DNA of 64,000 bases. Source: Sphingopyxis sp. FD7. Its GTDB lineage: Bacteria; Pseudomonadota; Alphaproteobacteria; Sphingomonadales; Sphingomonadaceae. The DNA is taken from positions 1-64,000 of the forward strand of contig NZ_AP017899.1 of the NCBI RefSeq assembly GCF_003609835.1, given 5' to 3'. Positions 7,901-15,346 of the stretch are shown here, piece after piece. The position numbers and the translations under genes are program-made. Position 1 is the stretch's first letter; each line of letters starts with the position of its first letter. The notes beneath the pieces are model-generated. The model saw nothing but the letters and a program-made list of their open reading frames with translations, was not told the origin of the DNA and ran no database searches.

Positions 7901-9823
7901 ATGCTGCCAGAAACTGTGAAAGGCCGGTTGGAGGCCATTCCGGCGCTCGTTGCGTCGGGCAAAAGGGTGAATGGACTCTATCGTCTGATGGGGTCTCGCC
8001 TCCTTTGGGAGGAGGGGCTCCAGAAGATCGGATCCAACAAGGGTGCGATGACGCCGGGTATTGACGGCGAGACCTTCGCGGACTTCGGACCGGAAGACCT
8101 CGACCCGATTATCGCCAGCGTGACGGCAGGGACCTATGATCCCAAACCAGTGCGTCGGGTGTTTATCCCGAAAGGCAAGGGCAAACGGCGTCCGCTGGGC
8201 ATTCCCACGCGCGACGACCGCCTCGTTCAGGAAGTGGCGCGGCAACTGCTCGAACGGATCTATGAACCGGTGTTCTCGAACGCCTCCCATGGATTCCGGC
8301 CGGGCCGGTCGTGTCATACGGCGCTTGAACACGTCAAAGCCGTATGGACGGGGGTGAAATGGCTCGTAGATGTGGATGTCGCGGGGTTCTTCGAGAACAT
8401 CGACCACGACATCCTCCTGCGGCTGTTGCGGAAAAGGATCGATGACGAGAAATTCATCGGCTTGATCGGCAGCATGCTTAAGGCGGGTGTTATGGAAGAC
8501 CGGGTTCACACCCGGACCTACAGCGGCACTCCGCAGGGCGGTATCGTCTCTCCAATCTTGGCCAACATCTACCTCCATGAACTCGATATGTTCATGGCGG
8601 AACGGATCGCGGCTTTCGAGAGGGGGAAGGTCCGTGCCACGAACCCGGAATATGGGCGACTGGCTGGGCGCATCCAGAAACAACGGAAGCGCGTCACCAT
8701 GCTGCGGGCCAAAGACAATGTCGACGAGGTGAAGGTTGCGGCCTCCTTGGCCAAAATCCAAACCTTACTGCCGCAAAAGCGGTCCATCCCGTCGAGAGAC
8801 GCGATGGACCCCGGTTATCGCCGACTTCGTTACTGTCGCTACGCGGACGACTTCATGATTGGGGTTATCGGTAGCAAGGAGGATGCACGAAGCGTGTTCG
8901 CCGAAGTCAGGGCATTCCTGACCGAGGCGCTGGCGCTCACGGTGTCCGAGGAGAAAAGCGGTATCCGCAAGGCGAGCGATGGAGCCGCCTTCCTTGGATA
9001 TGAGGTCCGCACATATACGACACGCCAACGGGTTGTCCGGAGCCGACAAGGTTCCGTCAGCTTCCTTCGTAGGCCGCCGTCGGAAGTGATGCAGCTGCAT
9101 GTCCCTTGGGAGAAGGTCCACGCGTTCGCTTCTGCAAAAGGTTATGGTGATCTGTCGGTGTTGAAGCCGCGTCATCGTAGCCTGCTGCTCAGCTGCAGCG
9201 ACGTTGAGATCGTCCTAGCTTACAACGCCGAATTGCGGGGTTTTGCGAACTACTATGCTCTCGCCAAGGATGTGAGCTTCAAGCTGAACAGGCTTGAGTT
9301 TCTCCAGCGGTGGAGCTTGTTCAAGACCTTGGCCAGCAAGCACAAAACCAATGTGCGAGCGGTCTTGGCCCGCATGAGGACGGGGCAGGAATTCACCATC
9401 GGCTACGACGTCGATGGCCAGCCCCGATCGGTCAAAGTCTGGAAACTGGCTCATCTGAAACGTGATCCGGCCACCTCGTCCAGGATTGATATCCAGCCTT
9501 GGACGCAGGTGTTCACCCACTCACGTACGGACTGGGTTGATCGTCAGAATGCCAAGCAATGCGAGGCTTGCGGTCGATCCGATGTTCCGTGTCAGGTGCA
9601 CCATATCCGGGGGATGGCCGATGTTTCGCACCGCGGTTTTGTCGTGAGAATGAAGGTGGCACGCGCCCGCAGGACGGTGGTCCTGTGCGAGCAATGCCAC
9701 TGGGATACTCACAGAGGCCGCCTGCCCGATCTACGGCAAAGTGATGGTTCGTCACAGTGGAGAGCCGCATGCGGTGAAAGCTGCACGTGCGGTTCGGCGG
9801 GGGGATCAGGGCTGACTCCATGA
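7901..9823 (+). CDS. ltrA: Group II intron reverse transcriptase/maturase with HNH endonuclease
   Basis: A 640-residue protein. RT motifs include KRRPLGIPTRDDRLVQ, HGFRPGRSCHTAL, DVDVAGFFENIDH, YSGTPQGGIVSPILANIYLH and the catalytic YADD in RYADDFMIG (near residue 320). A thumb/maturase X region follows (LRGFANYYALA). The C-terminus carries an HNH/Cys4 endonuclease (CEACGRSDVPCQVHHIRG ... LCEQCHWDTH). The ORF runs on through ribozyme domain V before stopping, so the last ~20 residues are the translation of catalytic RNA. GTG 7895 is an alternative start. The protein looks intact although the ribozyme is truncated. Confidence 0.93.
   Translation: MLPETVKGRLEAIPALVASGKRVNGLYRLMGSRLLWEEGLQKIGSNKGAMTPGIDGETFADFGPEDLDPIIASVTAGTYDPKPVRRVFIPKGKGKRRPLGIPTRDDRLVQEVARQLLERIYEPVFSNASHGFRPGRSCHTALEHVKAVWTGVKWLVDVDVAGFFENIDHDILLRLLRKRIDDEKFIGLIGSMLKAGVMEDRVHTRTYSGTPQGGIVSPILANIYLHELDMFMAERIAAFERGKVRATNPEYGRLAGRIQKQRKRVTMLRAKDNVDEVKVAASLAKIQTLLPQKRSIPSRDAMDPGYRRLRYCRYADDFMIGVIGSKEDARSVFAEVRAFLTEALALTVSEEKSGIRKASDGAAFLGYEVRTYTTRQRVVRSRQGSVSFLRRPPSEVMQLHVPWEKVHAFASAKGYGDLSVLKPRHRSLLLSCSDVEIVLAYNAELRGFANYYALAKDVSFKLNRLEFLQRWSLFKTLASKHKTNVRAVLARMRTGQEFTIGYDVDGQPRSVKVWKLAHLKRDPATSSRIDIQPWTQVFTHSRTDWVDRQNAKQCEACGRSDVPCQVHHIRGMADVSHRGFVVRMKVARARRTVVLCEQCHWDTHRGRLPDLRQSDGSSQWRAACGESCTCGSAGGSGLTP
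9762..9795 (+). ncRNA. Group II intron domain V (catalytic hairpin)
   Basis: A 34-nt hairpin starting GAGCCG and ending CGGTTC, with a GAAA loop: the arms GAGCCGCATGCGGT and GCTGCACGTGCGGTTC pair with the usual internal bulge. Sequence and shape match bacterial group II intron domain V. It overlaps the 3' end of the reverse-transcriptase ORF. Confidence 0.9.
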
Positions 9824-9844
9824 GCAGCACCAATCCTACCCGAC

Positions 9845-10191
9845 TGGATGAGGATATGGGTCCATGCGAGGCTGCGTGTCCTCGTAGTGTCCTCGAGCTC
9901 CTGACCAGCAGTACCCATCCCCATGCCCTCGACTGGCGCCGACGCTGCTACCGGATGCTTGAGCTCACCGAACGCACGATCGCCGATGGCGACCTCATCC
10001 GTTTCCCCGAACCGATGCAGTTCACCGATGGAAGCAGGCACGCCGATTTCAAGGTTCGACGCGAAGGCCGGAAACTGACGCTGACCTTGCCCGACGGCCG
10101 GGGCCGCTTCAAGATATCCCGCCTGCTCGAACGACGCTTCGAGATCATCCGTCAACCCAAAGTCGCCAGGACCTTTTTTCCGGCAGCCTGA
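9845..10191 (+). pseudogene. 3' exon of the gene interrupted by the group II intron
   Basis: About 115 codons that stay open across the predicted intron end and read GPCEAACPRSVLELLTSS, then a WRRRCYRMLELTERTIADGD region and an IRFPEPMQFTDGS segment, ending FFPAA. The pattern resembles small sphingomonad plasmid proteins annotated as DUF6927, from memory and not verified. The 5' exon is not in the window: it lay upstream of the intron and was lost at IS6 copy 1. The apparent ATG at 9787 lies within the intron and is not a real start. Confidence 0.6.
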
Positions 10192-10206
10192 TAGATTGGA
10201 CCATTT

Positions 10207-10407
10207 ATGTCGGGCACATCGCTAGACCGCCGACGCCAGCAGCTGTGCGGCCGAATGAACGCGGAACGCATAGCAATCAGGTTGAGTGAAATCACCGGCG
10301 AGGACCATGCCGTCGTCCGAACCGACTGCGAGCTCCAACCCTATCGCGTCATCCCTGCCGCAGAAGGGCGTCCGGCGGACGTCGAACTCCAGGTAGTGCT
10401 TCTGTGA
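10207..10407 (+). CDS. Small hypothetical protein
   Basis: A 66-residue ORF, 15 bp after the preceding fragment and convergent with the next gene. It reads MSGTSLDRRRQQLCGRMNAE followed by a moderately conserved-looking core (IAIRLSEITGEDHAVVRTDC). I do not recognise a family. It could be the downstream member of the operon interrupted by the intron. Confidence 0.45.
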   Translation: MSGTSLDRRRQQLCGRMNAERIAIRLSEITGEDHAVVRTDCELQPYRVIPAAEGRPADVELQVVLL

Positions 10408-10420
10408 GCTAAGGCACCGG

Positions 10421-10918
10421 CTACTCGTCGATGTGACCGCCAAGCGCCGGATCGAGAAACCACGACGCACCCTGCTCGAAATCGCTTCCGCGCGCAGGCA
10501 CCGGACCATCCGGCTCGGCCGAGACATAGGGATTGACCTGAACCTGCGGGAGCGAACCTGCCCGGAACAATGATGCCGAGATCTCGCACCGCGCCTTAAG
10601 CAAGTCGAGCAGCCATTCGAGATCGTCCAGCATCTGCAGCACGCCGCGGCCAGCAAGCGTATAGTAGAGGCAGCGCTGGTAATCGTCGCAGCCGCAGGAA
10701 AGTACCTGCGTGAGCTTGCGCTTCGCGCCGCGTTCGCCCTCATGAAGAGCTTCCAGCGTCTCGAACAATTCCCGGGCGGAATGATAGGCATCGAAAGCCT
10801 CAACGCCGATCGAGGCATTTGCAAGCGATCGCCGGGAAGGCCGATTCATCTCCTCCACGCCGGCATCGCGAAGCGCAATGTCGAGATCGAACTGGCCGAC
10901 GGCGAAAACCTTGTTCAT
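10421..10918 (-). CDS. Hypothetical protein
   Basis: 165 residues, start ATG at 10918 with a good AAGGGAG ribosome site 10 nt upstream; a longer ORF runs to 11077 but enters the divergent gene. The middle (ARELFETLEALHEGERGAKR and LQMLDDLEWLLDLLKARC) is predicted helical and has a CGCDDYQRC cysteine cluster. No family recognised. It is divergent from the 428-residue protein at 10983, and the 64-bp gap holds repeated TGAACA elements that may be a shared control site. Confidence 0.6.
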   Translation of the reverse strand: MNKVFAVGQFDLDIALRDAGVEEMNRPSRRSLANASIGVEAFDAYHSARELFETLEALHEGERGAKRKLTQVLSCGCDDYQRCLYYTLAGRGVLQMLDDLEWLLDLLKARCEISASLFRAGSLPQVQVNPYVSAEPDGPVPARGSDFEQGASWFLDPALGGHIDE

Positions 10919-10982
10919 GTTGCAAAACTCCCTTATGTGATGAACATAGAGTGAACAAAAAGGCGCGTCAACAGGTACGATC

Positions 10983-12269
10983 ATGTGGCTCATACCCAAG
11001 GATACCACCGGCCAGACCGGCAGGGTTGCCGTCAGCGGCGGCCTCAGGGATGCCCTGGTTCGCTGGTACACGGGCAAGGGCAGCGATGCCGATCATCGGG
11101 CATCCGTGTCGCTGGTGGTGACCTCCCGGGAAAACACGAAATGGCTCGCCTGCGATTGCCTGGGCGAGGATCGCCCGCCGCCGTTGATGAGTCCCGCGTA
11201 CCTCAGCTTCCAAGAGACCTACTACCTGAGACGCCTTACGTCGCGGCCGAGCCACGACCCGAAATGCCCCTTCTACATGCCCCAAGCGCCACAGCGAATC
11301 CGTGAGACGAGCAAGGACACGCTCTACGAGATCGATATGCCCAAAGGATTGTTCAACGCCCACCAGAAGGCCCCTGAGAAGCTCGCACAGAAACCCGACG
11401 CGACCGAACCGGACGATCGCTCCCGCGGAGTCGCCATTCCGCGGCTCGGCAAACTGCTCTGGCTGCTGCTGGAGCGGGCGCGCTCCAACATCCTGCGCGC
11501 GCTGCCGCCCGAAGGGCCGCGCGAAGGCTCGATCAGCGCCGAGATGAAGCGTCTGCGCGACATCGCAAGCCAGTTCGAAATTGCGCCCGGCATCTCGCTT
11601 GCGCGGCATTTCTACACCACCGCAATCGAATACGAAACAAAACGCGTTCACGCCCGCCTGCGCGAAGCCGAAGGAACGTGGCCCGCCGATTTCGCGCCGC
11701 AAGCCTTCCTGCTGCTCGAGGCGAGCGAGATCACCGGGAGCGGGATCGTCACCGGTCTCGGCACCGTTCAGGTCCGCAACCGCATCCAGCACACCGGCAT
11801 CATCCGGGCGGAGGTCCAACCTCCCTTTCTTGTCCTCGCCGTTGTCGGCGAACACAGCAAGCGGGAAGGCTATCGCGCGCTTCGCGCCTATGCGCAGCCC
11901 GTCTTCAGCGGCAACCAGTTCGTGCCGGCCGAGCGCGACCATGATCGAACAATCCTCCACGAGCTGCAGAGCGCTCAGTACGAGCTGCGACGCGCCCGTG
12001 TTCGGATGTCGGTCAAGAAGATCCTCTTCGACATAGAGACCGAGCACGGTTCGGCGCGCCCCGATTTCCTCATCGCCGTGAAGGACACACAAACCCAGCA
12101 GCAGGTGGTCTTCGCCCTGCAGGTGCTCCAGTCGAACGATCCTGGATATCTCGAACTCCGCGCGATCGAATACGAACGGCTACGCGAGATCGGACCCGTG
12201 TTCGCCTTGCCGATCCCAGAGGTCACCGCCAAGGCGATCACGGAAAGGGCGCTGTCGGTGATTGGCTGA
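10983..12269 (+). CDS. Hypothetical plasmid protein with possible nuclease-like C-terminus
   Basis: 428 residues. The N-terminal part contains Cys/His residues (WLACDCLGE ... DPKCPFYMP) that could bind zinc. The C-terminal segment ARPDFLIAVKD ... VVFALQVLQSNDPGY resembles the core of a PD-(D/E)xK-type fold in layout, with Gln in place of the usual acidic residue; this is a weak inference. The gene is first in the rightward backbone cluster and is followed by a polypurine tract (12269-12288). I do not recognise the family with certainty; sphingomonad plasmids carry similar unnamed genes. Confidence 0.65.
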   Translation: MWLIPKDTTGQTGRVAVSGGLRDALVRWYTGKGSDADHRASVSLVVTSRENTKWLACDCLGEDRPPPLMSPAYLSFQETYYLRRLTSRPSHDPKCPFYMPQAPQRIRETSKDTLYEIDMPKGLFNAHQKAPEKLAQKPDATEPDDRSRGVAIPRLGKLLWLLLERARSNILRALPPEGPREGSISAEMKRLRDIASQFEIAPGISLARHFYTTAIEYETKRVHARLREAEGTWPADFAPQAFLLLEASEITGSGIVTGLGTVQVRNRIQHTGIIRAEVQPPFLVLAVVGEHSKREGYRALRAYAQPVFSGNQFVPAERDHDRTILHELQSAQYELRRARVRMSVKKILFDIETEHGSARPDFLIAVKDTQTQQQVVFALQVLQSNDPGYLELRAIEYERLREIGPVFALPIPEVTAKAITERALSVIG

Positions 12270-12310
12270 AGGGAAGGGGGAGGGGTGGAGCGAACCATCA
12301 GGAGGTCTCG
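12269..12310 (+). other. Polypurine (G-rich) intergenic tract
   Basis: The gap between two backbone genes begins with GAAGGGAAGGGGGAGGGG, a run of G blocks separated by A, followed by CAGGAGG upstream of the next start. Similar tracts recur at 16547-16570, 20158-20181, 20848-20867, 22741-22764, 23431-23450 and 27683-27712. Confidence 0.5.
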
Positions 12311-12313
12311 CTC

Positions 12314-12949
12314 ATGCCCAGCTTTCCGCTTTCACCCCGTCCGGATCAATCGCCTTGGGGCGCTGTCCAGCAAGCCGATCAGATTGCCCCTGGAATCTGG
12401 TCGGTAACAACCGCCTCGCACGGCGGATTGCTCCTCTCCGAGGCCAGATCCACAGCCATGCCGGACGCCCTGCGTTTGCCGGGCGACGCCTACGAGGAGG
12501 ATTGCGACTGGTCGCTGGTCTACCTCGCCTTCGAGAGCGAGCCTGCACTCCAGAAAACCTCCACTGCAGGTTTCCTCCAGCTCGCCCGAGACACGGCCCG
12601 CTGCTGGCACCCCGACCGCTACGCCGCTCACACCGGCGAGAGTGTAGAACCCAACCAGTCGTCCGTTCTGCGCACGCGCGAGGCCTACCGCGCCGCCATC
12701 GGCGAATTCTGCACCACCACGGCCTGGGGTGACTGGGCCGACTGGGTCCCAGAAGGAAAAGTGGGCGTGATCGCCCGCAAGGTCCTCTCCGTGAACCACC
12801 TCGGGCGGCCCACCTATACGGACGACGAAGTCTGCGCGCTCGTCGACAAGGACGCCTATCGCGAACGGGGTGAGGTCACTGTCCTGTCGGCCATCGCGCA
12901 CACGATCATCGATCCCCCGGAAACCATCCGGCCCAAGAGGATCGCATGA
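12314..12949 (+). CDS. DUF7007-like plasmid protein
   Basis: 211 residues. The N-terminal motif PWGAVQQADQIAPGIWSVTT followed by ASHGGLLLSEAR is the pattern I associate with DUF7007 proteins of alphaproteobacterial plasmids (recalled, not searched). The centre has GFLQLARDTARCWHPDRYAAH, faintly like a DnaJ HPD motif, but no J-domain helix pattern is clear. The stop overlaps the start of the next gene by 4 bp. Function unknown. Confidence 0.65.
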   Translation: MPSFPLSPRPDQSPWGAVQQADQIAPGIWSVTTASHGGLLLSEARSTAMPDALRLPGDAYEEDCDWSLVYLAFESEPALQKTSTAGFLQLARDTARCWHPDRYAAHTGESVEPNQSSVLRTREAYRAAIGEFCTTTAWGDWADWVPEGKVGVIARKVLSVNHLGRPTYTDDEVCALVDKDAYRERGEVTVLSAIAHTIIDPPETIRPKRIA

Positions 12950-14037
12950 GCAACTTCGAGCCGCCGATCGCGCTCGACCCGGAGGTGACCTCGGCGCTCC
13001 GGCAAGGAGCCCACGTTATTTTCAGCCTCTCGGGCGGGAAGGACTCCAGCGCGGCCGCGTTCGCCGTCAACGCCCACCTCGACATGATAGGTCACCCCAG
13101 AGACAGGCGCCACGCGATCCACGCCGACCTGGGCATCATCGAATGGCTCTCCACGCCGGCGATGGTCGAGCGGATCGCGGCCATGCTTGCTGTTGAGCTG
13201 ACAGTGGTACGGCGCAAGGCCGGAGGGCTCATCGAACGCTGGGAACAGCGCTGGGCGAGCTCGCTGCGTCGTTACGAGAACCTCGAGACCTACCAGCTCG
13301 TCTCACCCTTCTCGTCTGCCCGCCTGCGCTTCTGCACCGGCGAGACGAAGGTACAGCCCATCGGATCCTTCCTGCGCGCCAGTCTGGCCGGAGAGACGGT
13401 CATATCGGTTGTCGGGATACGCCGGGAAGAAAGCCTCTCGCGCGCCGCGGCACCCGTCAGCAAGCGCGACACGCGATTCGCGCCGGAAGGCAACCGTGCA
13501 GGAACCCGGATGCTGACCTGGCATCCAATCGTCGATTGGTCGGCCAAGCAGGTCTTCGCCTACCATGCAGCGCACGCCATACCGCTCCATGAGGCCTACG
13601 ATCGAGGCGCCGATCGCCTGAGCTGCAGCTACTGCGTCCTTGCGGGCCTCAACAACTTGATGGTTTCCGCACAGTGCGAGGGAAACCATCCGGCCTACCG
13701 ATCAATCGTGGGGATCGAGATCAACTCGGGATTTTCGTTCCAACCAGGCCGGTGGCTTGGCGACATCCGACCAGAAATTCTCGGTAGCGACCAGAGGCGA
13801 GGCCTGGCAGCAGCAAAACGGCTCGCGGTCGAGCGTCGCACATTGGAGAGCCGCCTGCCCGCCGACCTGCGATTCACGAAGGGCTGGCCGCCGCGGATAC
13901 CGGCGCATGACGAGGCTGAAACGATCTGCAGCGTGCGCGGAACACTCACATCCCGGCTTCGCATAGCGAACCGGTGGCCGACGGCCCGCGCAGTGCGTGA
14001 ACGATTTGCGGAGCTGCACGCGGCCAAGGCTGCGTGA
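12946..14037 (+). CDS. PP-loop (phosphoadenosine phosphosulfate reductase-like) ATPase
   Basis: 363 residues. The PP-loop is seen as IFSLSGGKDSSAAAF (about residues 25-39), which binds ATP for adenylation or sulfur chemistry. LRFCTGETKVQPI and LSCSYCVLAGL (CxxC) provide cysteines placed as in DndC/TtcA-type or PAPS-reductase-family proteins. The family covers sulfate activation, tRNA thiolation and DNA phosphorothioation. A second, divergent PP-loop protein lies 4 kb downstream. It overlaps the DUF7007-like gene by 4 bp. It is not a clear DndC ortholog, since DndB/D/E partners are absent. Confidence 0.8.
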   Translation: MSNFEPPIALDPEVTSALRQGAHVIFSLSGGKDSSAAAFAVNAHLDMIGHPRDRRHAIHADLGIIEWLSTPAMVERIAAMLAVELTVVRRKAGGLIERWEQRWASSLRRYENLETYQLVSPFSSARLRFCTGETKVQPIGSFLRASLAGETVISVVGIRREESLSRAAAPVSKRDTRFAPEGNRAGTRMLTWHPIVDWSAKQVFAYHAAHAIPLHEAYDRGADRLSCSYCVLAGLNNLMVSAQCEGNHPAYRSIVGIEINSGFSFQPGRWLGDIRPEILGSDQRRGLAAAKRLAVERRTLESRLPADLRFTKGWPPRIPAHDEAETICSVRGTLTSRLRIANRWPTARAVRERFAELHAAKAA

Positions 14038-14149
14038 CGGTCGAAAGCCACCGCCAGTCATTGGCGAAGTTTCCGGCAAAGATTCGCCGAACATTTGCCG
14101 AAATCCGCACCGCGCAAGCGGCTTCAGATCTTCACGAAAGGAGATCCTC

Positions 14150-15346
14150 ATGGACATTGAGAACCCGACCGAACGGAACTGCGTCCCGATCGGCCGCCAC
14201 TATGCCGGACCCCTCAACCTCGATCTCGACAAGCTGCTCGCAGGCCGTCTCCTAATCCAGGGGACGAGCGGTGCCGGCAAGAGCGCCACGCTTCGCCGCA
14301 TCATCGAAGAAGCCTTCGAGTACATGACTACGGTGATCGTCGATCCCGAGGCCGAATTCGCCAACCTGGCAGCGCACATCGGCGCGACGACGATCAAGGC
14401 AACCGAAATCACCGCAGACGGGCTCAGTGCCGCAGCCCTGCGCGCGCGCGAACACAGGATCCCGCTGCATATCGACCTGTCCGATCTCGATCCCGAGCAA
14501 CGGATCATCAAGGCCGCGGCCTTCTTTTCGGGGCTGATGAGCGCGCCTGCAGAGCTATGGGCGAACACGATGCTTGTCTGCATCGACGAAGGTCACCTGC
14601 TCGCGCCGCACCTAGCGGGCCGCGCTCAGGACGCCGAAACCAGGCGGCTCGGCGTAGCGACACTGACCGACCTGTGCAGCCGCGGCCGCAAGCGAGGCCT
14701 CGCCACCATCGTCGCCACCCAGCGACTGGCGAAGCTCAGCGCATCGGTAACCAGCGAGCTGCTGAACTTTCTCGTCGGGCTCAACGTCTTCGACCGCGAC
14801 GTGAAGCGTGCCGCCGATTTTCTCGGCTTCTCTGCGAAAGATGCAGAAAAACTCCGGACACTCGCTCCCGGGGAATTCTACGCTATGGGCCCAGCGCTCG
14901 AAAACGGGGCTACCCTGGCCAAGATCGATCCGACGATCACGCGACACATCGGCGCCACACCCGAACTGATCGGTTCGGCCGACCACACAGCGGCGGAAGC
15001 CGAAGCCCTCCTGGCGCTCGATGCCATGCGGGCACTCCCGCAGCCCGACCGGGGGCGGCTGACTGTCAAAGGGACCCGCGCACTCGACGCGTTCCTCCTC
15101 GATCCCAGTGCGACGCTCGCAATCGCAACGGTCCAGGCGCTCGCTCGCATTTCGCCGAACGCCACCACCTGCAGCGAGCTTTCGGCACACACCGGGCGCG
15201 AGCGCACCGACATCCACGACGCGCTCGATACCCTCACCGCGATCGGAGCGATCGAGACGACGCACCGCGAGGATACGCGCATCGCACGACTGTCCGCTCG
15301 CCTCCGGCAGAAGAACGCCCATGTCGATCTCGTCGCACTCGCCTGA
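14150..15346 (+). CDS. HerA/DUF87-type P-loop ATPase
   Basis: 398 residues, start ATG 14150 after AAAGGAG. Walker A is GTSGAGKSATLRR (about residues 41-53), Walker B is MLVCIDEGHLL, and a sensor/arginine region follows in CSRGRKRGLATIVATQRLAKL. This layout is typical of HerA/VirB4-like DNA-translocating ATPases of the DUF87 group. The C-terminal ~110 residues (ARISPNATTCSELSAHTGRE) look like a winged helix. It could pump or remodel DNA within this backbone operon; no NurA nuclease partner is adjacent. An alternative is a plasmid partition or mobilisation ATPase. Confidence 0.8.
   Translation: MDIENPTERNCVPIGRHYAGPLNLDLDKLLAGRLLIQGTSGAGKSATLRRIIEEAFEYMTTVIVDPEAEFANLAAHIGATTIKATEITADGLSAAALRAREHRIPLHIDLSDLDPEQRIIKAAAFFSGLMSAPAELWANTMLVCIDEGHLLAPHLAGRAQDAETRRLGVATLTDLCSRGRKRGLATIVATQRLAKLSASVTSELLNFLVGLNVFDRDVKRAADFLGFSAKDAEKLRTLAPGEFYAMGPALENGATLAKIDPTITRHIGATPELIGSADHTAAEAEALLALDAMRALPQPDRGRLTVKGTRALDAFLLDPSATLAIATVQALARISPNATTCSELSAHTGRERTDIHDALDTLTAIGAIETTHREDTRIARLSARLRQKNAHVDLVALA

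Larger units (their letters stand above)
7693..9844 (+). mobile_element. Group II intron, 5'-truncated
   Basis: The element encodes an intron reverse transcriptase with HNH domain and ends with recognisable domain V (9762-9795) and domain VI (about 9797-9844, with a GGGGGAT stem opposite ATCC.A.CCC containing a bulged A). The 3' end is placed at the CCGAC near 9844, judged from the usual terminal AY. Only about 200 nt precede the ORF, too short for domains I-III, and no GUGYG 5' end is visible before IS6 copy 1 at 7692. A 7-bp stem (GGCGGCT/AGCCGCC, 7707-7743) may be a remnant of domain I. Self-splicing is therefore unlikely. Confidence 0.8.

Noticed and set aside
12568..12660. J-domain in the DUF7007-like protein (HPD in CWHPDRYAAH)
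   Set aside because: Only the HPD tripeptide matches; the helix pattern of DnaJ is not convincing.
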